Below, one piece after another: positions 32,443 through 42,357 of a stretch of DNA of 64,000 nucleotides. This DNA comes from Pantoea phytobeneficialis (GTDB taxonomy: Bacteria > Pseudomonadota > Gammaproteobacteria > Enterobacterales > Enterobacteriaceae). Under the pieces are notes generated by a model. It had not been told where the DNA came from and made no database searches. It saw only the letters and a program-made list of their open reading frames with translations. The stretch spans positions 1,160,805 through 1,224,804 of the forward strand of contig NZ_CP024636.1 in assembly GCF_009728735.1 (NCBI RefSeq), in the 5' to 3' direction. Position 1 is the stretch's first letter. Each line of letters starts with the position of its first letter. Made by a program: the position numbers and the translations under genes.

Positions 32443-33781
32443 GGTTAATTTCCCGTCCGGATGCAATCACCAGCGCGTCAGCAATACTGTCAAGTTGTTG
32501 CAAAGGGAACATGGCAGTGCTGACGCGGATAAATTGTTCGGCATTGATACTGTAACGTTCACCTGGCACGGCGGCGATTCCTCGGGCCGCCAGCGTAATC
32601 ATGGCATATTGTTCTGACGCTACCGGAATATACAGGCTCAGGCCATCGCGATCGGTCAGCGCCAGCCCGCGTGCCAGCAGGGCGTTCAACAACTGCTGAC
32701 GACGTTCACGATAGATTGTTTTCGCCTGCGCCACTTGCTGCTGGGTGGTGGTGTCTGTCAGCATCCACGCCACCGCATCCTGCAAAATTCGGCTGGTCCA
32801 ACTGACGCCGAAGTTACGCCAGGCCTGAATACGCTTCACCAGTTCTGCGGGGGCGGAGAGTACGGCCAGTCGCAAATCCGGGCCATAGGCTTTGGAAAAC
32901 GAATGCACATGCACCACGCGTTCAGGAAAGTGGAAACCCAGGCTCCACACCGGCCAGCGTGACAGATCACCAATTCCGTCATCCTCAACGATTAGCGTTT
33001 TGCTATTGGCTAACACGCGCGCGAGTTCAGCGCTGCGTTGCTGCGTCACGGTATGCCCGGTGGTCGAATGGGTGCGGGGTTGGTAGATAAACATCGCCGG
33101 GGATTTATGCAGGTGTGCGGCTAAGGCAGAAGGGATGGGTCCCTGTTCATCGCACGGCAGCGGCAGAATTTCTGCGCCAATGTTGTCCAGCATATCCAGC
33201 AAACGGGTTGCGGTGGGATCTTCGAGCACCACCCTGTCGCCAGGCGACAGCAGCGTCTGCACGATGACATTCATGGCATCAAAACCGCCATCCGTCGCCA
33301 ACCATGACTCCGCCGGGTAGGGCCAGCGCGGCTTAATCGCTGCCAGCAACTGCGGTGAAATGGCTTCACGATGGTAACTATTCAACTGGGGTGATTGAAT
33401 GCCTGCCAGCATCGCTGCATGCAGATTCGGCAGCAGCGCCGGATCGGGGGAGGCCATCGCCAAATCTGCCTGAATGTTATCGCCGTAGTTGCCGATTTTC
33501 TCAAAACGAATCGGTCGCGGCATCACCGTATTACCGCACACCCAGACGCCGCTACGCCCTTTACCCGCCAGCACTTTTTGTTTTTTTAACTGTGACCAGG
33601 CTGCTGAGACTGTCGCCGGGCTCACTCCCAGCAGTTCCGCCAGCTCGCGCACCGCGGGCATTTGCATACCTACGGCAATCTGACCATCGCGAATTAAGGT
33701 GGAAGCGGTGAGCGTGATGCCCTTTACCGACGCATCGGTAATTTGCGCGCTGAACCAGTCGATATCTACCGTTTGCGTCAT
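32426..33781 (-). CDS. MocR-type regulator (GntR helix-turn-helix fused to PLP-dependent aminotransferase fold)
   Basis: Transcription factor of 451 residues. A GntR winged helix lies at about 15-85 (MPAVRELAELLGVSPATVSA). A fold-type I aminotransferase domain follows (about 110-440), with the PLP-binding Lys near residue 297 in SFSKAYGPDLR and the ED DGIGDL region. MocR proteins sense PLP, amino acids or amines. It is divergent from the Pht5-like operon (128 bases apart), so it most likely regulates that operon. Enzymatic activity is not implied. Confidence 0.9.
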   Translation of the reverse strand: MTQTVDIDWFSAQITDASVKGITLTASTLIRDGQIAVGMQMPAVRELAELLGVSPATVSAAWSQLKKQKVLAGKGRSGVWVCGNTVMPRPIRFEKIGNYGDNIQADLAMASPDPALLPNLHAAMLAGIQSPQLNSYHREAISPQLLAAIKPRWPYPAESWLATDGGFDAMNVIVQTLLSPGDRVVLEDPTATRLLDMLDNIGAEILPLPCDEQGPIPSALAAHLHKSPAMFIYQPRTHSTTGHTVTQQRSAELARVLANSKTLIVEDDGIGDLSRWPVWSLGFHFPERVVHVHSFSKAYGPDLRLAVLSAPAELVKRIQAWRNFGVSWTSRILQDAVAWMLTDTTTQQQVAQAKTIYRERRQQLLNALLARGLALTDRDGLSLYIPVASEQYAMITLAARGIAAVPGERYSINAEQFIRVSTAMFPLQQLDSIADALVIASGREINLNPDL

Positions 33782-33909
33782 AAGAAAAACCTTTGTTCAG
33801 TAACAAAGTATTTATTGTTCAGATTAGTATTCCCGATTTAGTATCAAATTCAAGCACTATTTGCTGAATAACTAAACGCAGCGTGGCTGCACACGGGGAA
33901 ACGACGAAT

Positions 33910-34869
33910 ATGGTAACCATCAGACTGGCGGTTCGTGACTGGGATTACTTCACACCGCTGGCACTCGGCGACATCAAGCCGGAAGGATTTCAGCTGGAAA
34001 TTGACCGCGTCGGCACGCTGGTTGATAACCTTGGCACCAGCGAAAAATATGACGCGGGTGAAGTCTCGTTCAGCCGTTATGCCCAGGCGCGTGCCAAAGG
34101 TGATACCTCGCTGCTTGGTCTGCCCCATTTTCTGATGCGTGGCTTCCGCCAGCGCTGCATCATCACCACGGCGGATAGCCCGATCACGACGCCGGCCCAG
34201 CTGAAAGGGAAGAAGATTGGTGTCACCGGCTGGCAGGACTCCGGCAATACCTGGACACGCACCGTACTGCGCGAAGCCGGGGTCGGCATTGATGACGCAT
34301 ACTGGTTTGCGGGCCGTCTGACGGCGGATCATCCGATTGTTGATCGTCTGGCAGGTTTTGGGCGTCCGGGACGCATTGAAGTGGCTCCGGGTGAACGTCC
34401 TCTGATTGAACTGCTGAAAGCCGGTGAGCTGGATGCCGTCTTCACCCCCTTTATGCCGGAAGGTTTCTTCCTGCCGGGATCGGGCCTGCGCCAGTTGCAG
34501 CCGGATTTCGCCAGCGCCGAGCGTGATTACTTCAACCGTGTGGGCTATGTCCCGGGCATCCATATTCTGGCAATGAAACCGGCGCTGGCAGCGGAACATC
34601 CGTGGCTGCCGCAGGCATTGAGTGAGATTATCGATCGTTCGTACCAGCTGTGGATGAAGAAACGCGAGAAATATGCCGACACCACGCCGTGGTTACTGGA
34701 TGATTTGCGACGTACCGCGCAGGAATTACCGGCCGACTGGAATCAAAACGGATTTACCGCTAACAAAAAGATGATTGCGGATTTCGCCAGTGAGCTGTTC
34801 GAACAGGGCTTAACCAAAACATTGCTGACGCCGGAAGCGATTTTCCCGGCGGCGGCTCAGGGGGAGTGA
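33910..34869 (+). CDS. 4,5-dihydroxyphthalate decarboxylase (Pht5)-like protein
   Basis: A 319-residue protein of the family that includes 4,5-dihydroxyphthalate decarboxylase, a relative of NitT/TauT periplasmic binding proteins. There is no signal peptide, so it should be cytoplasmic, in keeping with an enzyme rather than a transporter subunit. Family features: AGEVSFSRYAQARAKGD, the QLKGKKIGVTGWQDS segment and the C-terminal HPWLPQALSEIIDRSY. ATG 33910 was chosen; a GTG at 33883 is the alternative. Downstream it is coupled to ybeM. Its substrate is unknown; aromatic or amino-acid-derived acids are possible. Annotation as an ABC binding protein is the alternative. Confidence 0.75.
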   Translation: MVTIRLAVRDWDYFTPLALGDIKPEGFQLEIDRVGTLVDNLGTSEKYDAGEVSFSRYAQARAKGDTSLLGLPHFLMRGFRQRCIITTADSPITTPAQLKGKKIGVTGWQDSGNTWTRTVLREAGVGIDDAYWFAGRLTADHPIVDRLAGFGRPGRIEVAPGERPLIELLKAGELDAVFTPFMPEGFFLPGSGLRQLQPDFASAERDYFNRVGYVPGIHILAMKPALAAEHPWLPQALSEIIDRSYQLWMKKREKYADTTPWLLDDLRRTAQELPADWNQNGFTANKKMIADFASELFEQGLTKTLLTPEAIFPAAAQGE

Positions 34870-34871
34870 TG

Positions 34872-35666
34872 ATGAAAGTTGCGATGGGACAATTTGCGGT
34901 CAGCCGCGAATGGCAGGAAAACACCGATATTTGCATTGGTTTGATGAACAAAGCGTTGGCGGGTGGCGCGGATTTGCTGGTGCTGCCGGAAGGTGTGCTG
35001 GCGCGTGATATCGCCGACCCGGATCTGGTACTGAAAGCGGCGCAACCGCTGGATGGTCCGTTTGTCACACAACTGCTGGCCGCCAGTAAAGGCAATAATC
35101 TGACGACCATGATGAGCGTGCATGTCCCGACTGAAGGACAGAAAGCGCTGAACGTGCTGATTGCTATCCGCAATGGCGAAATCATTGCCGAATACCAAAA
35201 ACTCCACCTTTACGATGCTTTTGCCATGCAGGAGTCACAACGCGTCAATCCTGGTCATGTCATACCGCCGCTGGTTGAGGTTGCCGGTATGAAAGTGGGC
35301 CTGATGACCTGTTATGACGTGCGCTTCCCGGAGCTGGCACGCCGCCTGGTGCTGGATGGTGCTGATGTACTGGTGCTGCCCGCAGCCTGGGTGAAAGGGC
35401 CACTGAAGGAGATGCATTGGGAGCTGCTGACCACCGCCCGCGCGCTGGAGAATACCTGCTACATGGTAGCGGTAGGCGAATGTGGCCCGCGCAATATCGG
35501 TAACAGCCTGGTGATTGACCCACTCGGCGTGGCGATTGCGAAAGCGCCTGAATCAGCGGCATTGGTGTTCGCCGACCTCGATCCACAACGTATCGCTTAC
35601 GCACGCAGCGTTTTGCCGGTTCTTGAGAACCGCCGTTTTGCCCGACCTGAATTGAATACACACTGA
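34872..35666 (+). CDS. ybeM: YbeM-like nitrilase-superfamily amidase
   Basis: C-N hydrolase of the nitrilase superfamily, 264 residues. The catalytic triad is Glu40 (LVLPEGV), Lys110 (EYQKLHLYD) and Cys147 (MTCYDVRFPEL). Its best-known relatives are deaminated-glutathione amidases (Nit1/YbeM), which repair glutathione damaged by transamination. It keeps the E. coli place near cspE and tatE. ATG 34872 lies five bases after GGGGGAG; ATG 34869 overlaps the previous stop. In this genome it is inside an operon with a Pht5-like protein and an amino-acid ABC importer, so it may have a catabolic role instead. Confidence 0.85.
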   Translation: MKVAMGQFAVSREWQENTDICIGLMNKALAGGADLLVLPEGVLARDIADPDLVLKAAQPLDGPFVTQLLAASKGNNLTTMMSVHVPTEGQKALNVLIAIRNGEIIAEYQKLHLYDAFAMQESQRVNPGHVIPPLVEVAGMKVGLMTCYDVRFPELARRLVLDGADVLVLPAAWVKGPLKEMHWELLTTARALENTCYMVAVGECGPRNIGNSLVIDPLGVAIAKAPESAALVFADLDPQRIAYARSVLPVLENRRFARPELNTH

Positions 35667-35686
35667 CAGCACTGGGAAACTCGAGC

Positions 35687-36574
35687 ATGAAAAAAATCAC
35701 AACCGCAATCGCGCTGGCTTTAGGGCTGACGGCATCGTTCGCCCAGGCTGCTGACGCTATTCCAAGCCAAAAAGTGGATCAGGCGCTGCATGACCGTCTG
35801 CCTGCTGAGATTAAAAGCGCGGGCAAAATGATCGCCGTGAATAACGGATCTTTTCCTCCGTATGAGATCGTCAATGGCCCGCACTCAATGGACGGTGCAT
35901 CTGCCGATCTTGCCAACGCGCTGGGTCAATTGCTCGGGGTGAAAATCGAACATGCGACCGTCAGCGGCCTGTCTGGCGTGCTGACCGGGATTAACTCTGG
36001 TCGTTACCAACTGGCGATTGGTCCGATTGGCGATTACCCGGACCGCCAGGAAAAAGTCGACTTTATCGATTTTGTGCAGGAGTTTGTGGTGTTCGGCGTG
36101 CAGAAAGGTAACCCGGCGAAGATCAATGGTCTGGAGGATACCTGCGGCAAGCGTATCGCGGTGATGGCGGCGGGGTCTGCTGAACAGGTGATCCGCAAGC
36201 AATCCGATGCCTGTGTGGCGGCGGGTAAACCGGCGGTTGTGGTGCAATCCTTTACCGATCAGCCTTCTTCGATTCTTGCCGTGCGTTCAAAACGTTCTGA
36301 TGCCTTCTTCTCATCACAGGCACCGCTGACGTACTTCGTTGAGCAGGCGAATGGTCAGTTGGAGTTGTCCGGCAAAGGCCAGAAAAACGGCTTTGGCGAT
36401 ATCTTCCAGGGCACCGTTGTGCCGAAAGGTTCTGAGTTAGGTAACGTGGTGCTGGATGCTTATAAGGAGCTGTTCAGCAACGGGACTTATGCAGCCATCA
36501 TGAAGAAGTGGAAGCTGGACGGAAACATGTTGCAGGCACCGGGGCGTAACCTGGCGAAAGGGGCGGCAAAATGA
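35687..36574 (+). CDS. Polar-amino-acid ABC transporter, periplasmic binding protein
   Basis: Type II periplasmic binding protein of 295 residues with a signal peptide ending SFAQAADAIP. Features of the family: AVNNGSFPPYEIV with the ligand-pocket residues, DLANALGQLLGVKIE, and GRYQLAIGPIGDYPDRQEKV. The pattern AIGPIGDY (rather than the usual AGMSIT) suggests a non-standard amino-acid-like ligand. It overlaps the permease start by four bases (ATGA). Together with the next two genes it forms a complete importer. Confidence 0.88.
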   Translation: MKKITTAIALALGLTASFAQAADAIPSQKVDQALHDRLPAEIKSAGKMIAVNNGSFPPYEIVNGPHSMDGASADLANALGQLLGVKIEHATVSGLSGVLTGINSGRYQLAIGPIGDYPDRQEKVDFIDFVQEFVVFGVQKGNPAKINGLEDTCGKRIAVMAAGSAEQVIRKQSDACVAAGKPAVVVQSFTDQPSSILAVRSKRSDAFFSSQAPLTYFVEQANGQLELSGKGQKNGFGDIFQGTVVPKGSELGNVVLDAYKELFSNGTYAAIMKKWKLDGNMLQAPGRNLAKGAAK

Positions 36575-37530
36575 GTTTGAACACCAACGATTCGCGAGCC
36601 AGGGATAAGGCCGACGTGCAGCAGCGCGACGTGGCTTTTGCCCGCAGCGCGCCCACATATGGACGCTGGGTCTCATGGATTGTGGTGCTGGTGATCGCCT
36701 CCAACTTTCTCTGGCTGGTGGCGACCAACCCAAACTTTGAGTGGTCCGTGGTGTTGAAATGGTTCACGGAAGCCTCGGTATTGAAGGGGTTGCAGGTCAC
36801 GCTTGGACTGACGGTGGTGTCGATGATCCTCGGCACGTTGTTGGGTCTGCTGTTGGCGGTGTGGCGTCTGTCGGAGAACAAACTGTTAAGCGGCATCTCA
36901 TCGCTCTACATCTGGTTTTTCCGCGGTACGCCGTTGCTGGTGCAATTGATCTTTTGGTACAACCTGTCAACGTTGTTCCCGACGCTGTCGATTACCGTTC
37001 CCTGGACCGGTATTACCTTTGCCAGTTGGAACACCAATGATCTGATCACCCCGTTAACCGCAGCGATTGCCGGGCTGGCATTGAACGAAGCGGCCTATAT
37101 GGCGGAGATCATTCGTGCTGGTTTGCTGTCGGTGGATAACGGCCAGGTGGAAACCACCCAGGCCTTTGGTATGAGCCGGACGCGGGCACTGCGTCGCATC
37201 ATTATTCCGCAGGCGATGCGTTCCATCATTCCACCGACCGGCAACCAGCTAATCAGCATGATCAAAGCCACCTCGCTGGTGAGCGTGATTGCGATGGGCG
37301 ATCTGCTTTATTCGGTGCAGGCGGTGTACAACCGTACCTTTGAAATCATTCCGATGCTGATGGTGGCGGTGATTTGGTATCTGATCATCACCTCGATTCT
37401 GAATGTCGGTCAGTCGGCGATCGAACGTTACTATGCTCGCGGAACCAAACGCACGGTGGTCGCGCCCAAACGCCGCACACAGGGCGAGGATATCGGTCGT
37501 GGTGCCCTGGTGCAGAAGGAGGATGTATGA
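36571..37530 (+). CDS. Polar-amino-acid ABC transporter permease
   Basis: Inner-membrane HisM/GlnP-type permease, 319 residues, with an unusually long polar N-terminus of about 30 residues and a basic C-terminal tail. Landmarks: [14 protein letters not shown], the EAA loop [20 protein letters not shown] and [21 protein letters not shown] single permease gene suggests a homodimer. The stop overlaps the ATPase start (ATGA). Confidence 0.9.
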   Translation: MSLNTNDSRARDKADVQQRDVAFARSAPTYGRWVSWIVVLVIASNFLWLVATNPNFEWSVVLKWFTEASVLKGLQVTLGLTVVSMILGTLLGLLLAVWRLSENKLLSGISSLYIWFFRGTPLLVQLIFWYNLSTLFPTLSITVPWTGITFASWNTNDLITPLTAAIAGLALNEAAYMAEIIRAGLLSVDNGQVETTQAFGMSRTRALRRIIIPQAMRSIIPPTGNQLISMIKATSLVSVIAMGDLLYSVQAVYNRTFEIIPMLMVAVIWYLIITSILNVGQSAIERYYARGTKRTVVAPKRRTQGEDIGRGALVQKEDV

Positions 37531-38297
37531 GTCACGTTCAGCCGCTGGTGCGCGCCCGCAATGTGCAGAAAAGTTATGGTGACAATGAGGTGCTGAAGGG
37601 CATCGACCTCGATGTGTTTCCGGGGGAAGTGGTGGTGATCCTCGGGCCGTCGGGTTCGGGTAAATCGACCTTTCTGCGCTGCATTAATCATCTGGAAGAT
37701 ATGAACGCCGGTTCAATCATGGTCGGTGAGGAACAAATTGGCTATGAGCTGAAGAAAGGTATTTTGCATCGCCTGTCGCCACGCAAGATTGCCCACCAGC
37801 GCCAGAAGATTGGCATGGTGTTTCAGCAGTTCAATCTTTACCCGCATATGACGGTGTTGCAGAACATCATTGAAGCGCCGATTGGCGTGCACAAGTTTCC
37901 GCGTCAGCAAGCGTTACAGCATGCCCGCGAGTTGCTGGCTACCGTGGGGTTAAGTGATAAAGCCGATGCCTGGCCGCGCCATCTGTCGGGTGGTCAGCAA
38001 CAGCGTGTGGCGATTGCCCGTGCGTTGGCAATCAAACCCGCGCTGATGCTGTTTGATGAACCCACTTCGGCACTTGATCCTGAGCTGGTGGGTGAAGTAC
38101 TGGCAACCATGCGCACGCTGGCGGATCAGGGGCTGACGATGATTGTCGTCACCCATGAAATTGGCTTTGCTCGTGAAGCCGCTGACCGGGTAGTATTTAT
38201 GGACGGTGGCGTTGTGGTGGAGCAGGGCAGCCCGGAGCAAGTGATAGGTAATCCGCAGCACCCGCGTACCCAGGCGTTTTTGAGCCGTTTTATCTGA
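37527..38297 (+). CDS. Polar-amino-acid ABC transporter ATP-binding protein
   Basis: Cytoplasmic ATPase of 256 residues. Walker [11 protein letters not shown]-loop [15 protein letters not shown], signature [16 protein letters not shown], Walker [15 protein letters not shown] and H-loop VVTHEIGFA are all intact. AAGGAGG lies just before ATG 37527, which overlaps the permease stop. An insertion of about 20 residues ([20 protein letters not shown]) is typical of a subgroup of such ATPases. It powers uptake by the preceding permease and is the last gene of the operon before repeat copy D. Confidence 0.92.
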   Translation: MSHVQPLVRARNVQKSYGDNEVLKGIDLDVFPGEVVVILGPSGSGKSTFLRCINHLEDMNAGSIMVGEEQIGYELKKGILHRLSPRKIAHQRQKIGMVFQQFNLYPHMTVLQNIIEAPIGVHKFPRQQALQHARELLATVGLSDKADAWPRHLSGGQQQRVAIARALAIKPALMLFDEPTSALDPELVGEVLATMRTLADQGLTMIVVTHEIGFAREAADRVVFMDGGVVVEQGSPEQVIGNPQHPRTQAFLSRFI

Positions 38298-38316
38298 TCA
38301 AGGATTGGGGACACCC

Positions 38317-38384
38317 TGTAGCGGTGCGATTTATCGCGCAATATCCGGTGCACGATTTATTGCGCGATAAATCGCGCCGCTACA
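38317..38384. repeat. Dispersed intergenic inverted repeat, copy D
   Basis: TGTAGCGGTGCGATTTATCG, a second internal arm (GCACGATTTATTGCGCGATA) and GATAAATCGCGCCGCTACA. It lies 20 bases after the ABC operon stop and before tatE, the only copy between two plus-strand genes. An extra arm makes it longer inside than the others. Confidence 0.9.
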
Positions 38385-38491
38385 AATGTGTGCCGTCCTG
38401 ATCTTAATCTGTTACAGATTGCAGTTGAGCCGCTAAGCTTTCTGCGCGTAAATAACAGTCACCGTTTTTCGCTAAGGTTGAAAGGTTAATT

Positions 38492-38695
38492 ATGGAAGGT
38501 ATCAGTATTGCCAAACTGCTGATCATCGGTGCTCTCATCGTACTGCTCTTTGGCACCAACAAGTTACGTTCACTGGGTGGCGATCTGGGTTCCGCAATCA
38601 AAGGCTTCAAAAAAGCCATGAAAGATGATGAATCCACCGCAACCAAAAGCACTGCTGAAGAAGCACCAGCAGAACGTGTCACCCATAAAGAGTAA
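38492..38695 (+). CDS. tatE: Sec-independent translocase subunit TatE
   Basis: A 67-residue TatA-family protein of the twin-arginine translocation channel. One N-terminal transmembrane helix ([20 protein letters not shown]), the hinge [20 protein letters not shown] amphipathic helix, and a polar tail. It is TatE-like rather than TatA because of its size and its place before lipA, as in E. coli. A terminator follows at 38744. Confidence 0.93.
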   Translation: MEGISIAKLLIIGALIVLLFGTNKLRSLGGDLGSAIKGFKKAMKDDESTATKSTAEEAPAERVTHKE

Positions 38696-38743
38696 TCTTT
38701 ACGGTTAACGTCAATAAGTGTAAAAATTTATTACGTTATAAAA

Positions 38744-38772
38744 AAACCAGACTGTCGCCAGTCTGGTTTTTT
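38744..38772 (+). terminator. Terminator after tatE (convergent with lipA)
   Basis: AAACCAGACTG and CAGTCTGGTTT form a stem with loop TCGC, flanked by A and T runs, so it can act in both directions between tatE and lipA. Confidence 0.85.
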
Positions 38773-38796
38773 GTTTTGTGTCGCGCCGCGACGAAT

Positions 38797-39762
38797 TTAC
38801 TTCACTTCCAATCCTTTAGCCTGCATGTCTGCATGGTAAGAGGAGCGCACAAACGGGCCACAGGCCGCGTGGGTGAAGCCCATTGCCATCGCTTCTTCTT
38901 TCATCTCATCAAACTCTGCCGGGCTGACATAACGCTGTACTGGCAGGTGGTGACGACTTGGTTGCAGATACTGACCCAGCGTCAGCATGGTGACGCCATG
39001 ACGACGCAGATCGCGCATCACTTCAATGATTTCTGCATTGGTTTCGCCCAGACCGACCATCAGACCGGATTTGGTCGGCACGTTCGGATGCGCTTCTTTA
39101 AACCGTTCCAGCAGCTTGAGTGACCACTCGTAGTTCGCACCCGGACGCACCTGACGGTAGACGCGTGGCACGTTTTCCAGATTGTGGTTGAACACATCCG
39201 GTGGGGTGGCGGTAAGGATTTCCAGCGCACGATCCATGCGACCACGGAAATCGGGTACCAGAGTTTCAATCTTAATTGACGGGCTTTTTTCGCGAATGGC
39301 ACTGATGCAGTCGGCGAAGTGCTGGGCACCGCCATCGCGCAGGTCATCGCGGTCCACTGAGGTGATAACCACATAACGCAGCGCCATATCGGCGATGGTT
39401 TGTGCCAGTTTTACCGGCTCGTTGGCATCAGGGGCATTCGGGCGACCATGTGCCACGTCGCAGAACGGGCAGCGACGGGTACAGATAGCCCCAAGGATCA
39501 TAAAGGTAGCGGTACCGTGGTTAAAACATTCTGCCAGGTTAGGGCAGGACGCCTCTTCACAGACCGAATGCAGGCCATTCTTGCGCATCGCAGCCTTGAT
39601 GCCCTGAATACGGCTGGAATCCGCAGGAAGTTTGATCTTCATCCACTCCGGCTTACGCAGAATCTCCTCGCGTTCGGTGACCACGGTTTTCACCGGAATC
39701 AGCGCCATTTTGTCGGCATCGCGATACTTGACGCCACGTTCCATCTGAATTGGTTTACTCAT
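38797..39762 (-). CDS. lipA: Lipoyl synthase LipA
   Basis: Radical-SAM enzyme that inserts two sulfurs into octanoyl groups on lipoyl domains. The 321-residue protein has the auxiliary cluster motif [12 protein letters not shown], the SAM cluster motif [10 protein letters not shown], and the C-terminal RSSYHAD with the serine ligand. It follows E. coli LipA at full length. LipB is encoded upstream on the same strand and supplies the octanoyl group. Confidence 0.97.
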   Translation of the reverse strand: MSKPIQMERGVKYRDADKMALIPVKTVVTEREEILRKPEWMKIKLPADSSRIQGIKAAMRKNGLHSVCEEASCPNLAECFNHGTATFMILGAICTRRCPFCDVAHGRPNAPDANEPVKLAQTIADMALRYVVITSVDRDDLRDGGAQHFADCISAIREKSPSIKIETLVPDFRGRMDRALEILTATPPDVFNHNLENVPRVYRQVRPGANYEWSLKLLERFKEAHPNVPTKSGLMVGLGETNAEIIEVMRDLRRHGVTMLTLGQYLQPSRHHLPVQRYVSPAEFDEMKEEAMAMGFTHAACGPFVRSSYHADMQAKGLEVK

Positions 39763-39938
39763 AAATCTGCAGGTTCCGGTCGGGATTGCGATTTGAAAGC
39801 TTCCTCACTCAAACTGAGAACCAGGCTTTCAACTTTATTTGAAAAAATTGCAAAAATTATATCATCTCGCAGCGCGGGAATCAGCCGCTGTGTATGCCGT
39901 TAGGTTACAAAATTGTAAATCCGCACTGACGGACAAGG

Positions 39939-40592
39939 TCAACCCGGCACATCGGCATTTAACCACTCACTTTGTGCAAAACCCGTCAAACGGGCAAAGT
40001 GTTGCACCAGGCGCGGTTGCACATCAGCGGTGGTCACGCCGGGCTGAAACTGTCCCAATTGCGCCATGCGCATCCCGGCATAACCACAAGGGTTGATACG
40101 CAGGAAGGGGGCCAAATCCATCGCCACATTCAGGGCCAGACCGTGGAAAGAGCACCCCTTACGGATGCGCAAACCGAGCGAACAAATCTTCTCTTCTCCA
40201 ACGTACACGCCGGGCGCATCGGGGCGGGCGTGCGCGGTGACGCCGTAATCGCCGAGAGTGGCCACCACCGTCTCCTCCAGCGCCGTCACCAACTGGCGAA
40301 CGCCCAGTTTGCGACGTTTAACATCAATCAGCACATACATCACCTGCTGACCTGGCCCGTGATACGTCACCTGACCACCACGGTCGCTCTGAACCACAGG
40401 AATATCGCCGGGCATCAGCAAATGTTCGGCTTTGCCTGCCTGACCCTGAGTAAACACCGGGTTGTGCTCCACCAGCCAGACTTCATCCGGGGTGTCACTG
40501 TCGCGTTGATCGGTAAAGCGGTGCATGGCGTCAGAAATGGGTTGCCAGTCGCGCTGACCCAGTTGACGAACAAGAAGCGTATTGGCTGACAA
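39939..40592 (-). CDS. lipB: Octanoyltransferase LipB
   Basis: Transfers octanoate from acyl carrier protein to lipoyl domains. The 217-residue frame begins at a TTG (residues [12 protein letters not shown]), a start also reported for E. coli lipB. Motifs include [17 protein letters not shown], the catalytic-Lys region [18 protein letters not shown] and Cys in [10 protein letters not shown]. Unlike E. coli there is no ybeF between lipB and lipA. Confidence 0.95.
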   Translation of the reverse strand: MSANTLLVRQLGQRDWQPISDAMHRFTDQRDSDTPDEVWLVEHNPVFTQGQAGKAEHLLMPGDIPVVQSDRGGQVTYHGPGQQVMYVLIDVKRRKLGVRQLVTALEETVVATLGDYGVTAHARPDAPGVYVGEEKICSLGLRIRKGCSFHGLALNVAMDLAPFLRINPCGYAGMRMAQLGQFQPGVTTADVQPRLVQHFARLTGFAQSEWLNADVPG

Positions 40593-40628
40593 AACGAAGT
40601 CCGGTAGAGAAGTGAGAGGAAAAGTATA

Positions 40629-40656
40629 ACGCTGGCAAAGAACCCTTTGCCAGCGT
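40629..40656. terminator. Stem-loop between ybeD and lipB
   Basis: ACGCTGGCAAAG and CTTTGCCAGCGT form a perfect twelve-base stem with loop AACC. It follows ybeD on the minus strand and precedes lipB, so it may attenuate readthrough. Confidence 0.75.
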
Positions 40657-40661
40657 CAGCA

Positions 40662-40925
40662 TTACAACACCATACGTACGATATCGATATTGCCCAGTTC
40701 TTCGTACAGGGTTTCAACCTGTTCAATGTGGGTGGCGATGATGGTGATGGAAACGGAGTGATAATTGCCTTTGCTGCTTGGCTTCACATCCGGCTTGTAG
40801 TCGCCAGGCGCATGACGCTGCACCACTTCAACCACTTGATCAACCAGCTCCGGTTGCGCCAGACCCATCACTTTATAGGTAAAGGGGGTAGGGAATTCGA
40901 GCAGTTCATTCAGTTTGGTTTTCAT
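40662..40925 (-). CDS. ybeD: YbeD, DUF493 regulatory protein
   Basis: An 87-residue ferredoxin-fold (ACT-like) protein, DUF493. It matches E. coli Ybe[21 protein letters not shown] and [20 protein letters not shown]. The function is uncertain (a link to lipoate metabolism is inferred from conserved neighbours dacA and lipB). Confidence 0.93.
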   Translation of the reverse strand: MKTKLNELLEFPTPFTYKVMGLAQPELVDQVVEVVQRHAPGDYKPDVKPSSKGNYHSVSITIIATHIEQVETLYEELGNIDIVRMVL

Positions 40926-40949
40926 ATTGACTCCGGTGCATAAAAACAG

Positions 40950-40969
40950 GCTCCCGCCGGGGCGGGAGC
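40950..40969 (-). terminator. Rho-independent terminator of dacA
   Basis: GCTCCCGCC and GGCGGGAGC form a nine-base GC stem; on the minus strand TTTTTA follows five bases later. It ends dacA just before ybeD. Confidence 0.75.
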
Positions 40970-41018
40970 AATAATATTAACTTATATAGGGGCAAAGTGG
41001 CGTTTTTTCAATCGCGCC

Positions 41019-42230
41019 TTAGCCGAACCAGTGGTGGAACATCAGTTTGATGTAATCGATGATGCGACTGATGAAACCGCCTTCCTGGACTTCGTTCAGC
41101 ACCACCAGCGGGCGCTGTTCAATGGTTTTACCATCCAGCTGGAAGTTGATGCTGCCCACCACCTGGTTTTTCTGCAACGGTGCGTGCAGCTCGGTGTTGT
41201 TCAGCACGTAGCTGGCTTTCAGATCTTTCATACGGCCACGCGGAATGGTCAGATAAGCATCTTTTTCCACGCCAAGCTGGACGCGATCGCTGTTGCCGAA
41301 CCATACCGGCTCGGAGGCAAACTCTTTACCGGCCTTCAACGGTGCGACGGTTTCAAAGAAACGGAAGCCCCAGGTCAGCAGCTTTTTGCTTTCGGTTTCA
41401 CGGCCTTTGTAGGTATGACCTCCCATCACCGCAGAGATCAGACGCATCTGGCCTTCGGTAGCAGATGCCACCAGGTTATAACCCGCCGCATCGGTATGGC
41501 CGGTTTTGATGCCGTCAACGTTCAGGCTGGTATCCCACAGCAAGCCGTTACGGTTCAACTGACGGATGTTGTTAAAGGTGAACTCTTTTTCGTGGTAAAC
41601 CGCGTATTCATCGGGTACGTCACGAATCAGCGCCTGACCAATCAGCGCCATATCGCGGGCTGAGCTATACTGGCCGTCTGCATCCAGGCCGTGCACGGTC
41701 TGGAAGTGGGTGTTTTTCAGACCCAACGCCTGAACGTAGTTGTTCATCAGGTTAACAAACGCATCCTGGCTACCAGCGACATAATCCGCCATCGCCACGC
41801 AAGCATCGTTACCGGATTGCAACACAATACCGCGCGTCAGCTGCGAAACCGGTACGCGATCGCCCGGTTTCAGGAACATCAGTGAAGAACCTTTAAACAC
41901 CGGGTTGCCGGTGGCCCAGGCATCTTTACCCACGGTGACGATGTCATCCTGATGGATTTTTCCTGCTTTTACCGCCTGACCAATGACATAGCTGGTCATC
42001 ATTTTGGTCAGACTGGCCGGGTCGCGGCGTGCATCGGCGTTCTTCTCGGCCAGCACTTTGCCCGAGTTATAGTCGATCAGCACATAGGCTTCAGCATCAA
42101 TGTCCGGCACGCCCGGAATCATGGTTTTGAGGTTTACATCATCCGCGAAGGCGGCATGGCTGAGAGAGAGGGCGACCAGTGATCCCACTGTCAGGCGTTT
42201 CAGAAAACGAGAAGGTTTCAGCGTATTCAT
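41019..42230 (-). CDS. dacA: D-alanyl-D-alanine carboxypeptidase DacA (PBP5)
   Basis: Membrane-anchored penicillin-binding protein 5 that trims pentapeptide side chains of peptidoglycan. ATG 42230 gives 403 residues, as in E. coli. The signal peptide ends [10 protein letters not shown]. Active-site motifs are SLTK (Ser acylated by substrate or penicillin), SGN and KTG ([11 protein letters not shown]). The C-terminal amphipathic anchor ([15 protein letters not shown]) attaches it to the periplasmic face of the inner membrane. The longer upstream frame to 42317 is not coding. Confidence 0.96.
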   Translation of the reverse strand: MNTLKPSRFLKRLTVGSLVALSLSHAAFADDVNLKTMIPGVPDIDAEAYVLIDYNSGKVLAEKNADARRDPASLTKMMTSYVIGQAVKAGKIHQDDIVTVGKDAWATGNPVFKGSSLMFLKPGDRVPVSQLTRGIVLQSGNDACVAMADYVAGSQDAFVNLMNNYVQALGLKNTHFQTVHGLDADGQYSSARDMALIGQALIRDVPDEYAVYHEKEFTFNNIRQLNRNGLLWDTSLNVDGIKTGHTDAAGYNLVASATEGQMRLISAVMGGHTYKGRETESKKLLTWGFRFFETVAPLKAGKEFASEPVWFGNSDRVQLGVEKDAYLTIPRGRMKDLKASYVLNNTELHAPLQKNQVVGSINFQLDGKTIEQRPLVVLNEVQEGGFISRIIDYIKLMFHHWFG

Positions 42231-42327
42231 GTTCAGGACTACAACATCCGTGGGTTTAGAGTGAAAAAAGTGCCTTACTATAGCAAACACCTGATCTGGC
42301 GGCATCTTGCTTTGCAAAACTGTTGTA

Positions 42328-42349
42328 ACCAGGCATAACTATGCCTGGT
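42328..42349. terminator. Stem-loop between rlpA and dacA
   Basis: ACCAGGCAT and ATGCCTGGT form a perfect nine-base stem with loop AACT. On the minus strand it follows rlpA and precedes dacA. No long T-tract, so it may only reduce readthrough. Confidence 0.6.
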
Positions 42350-42357
42350 GGGTATTA

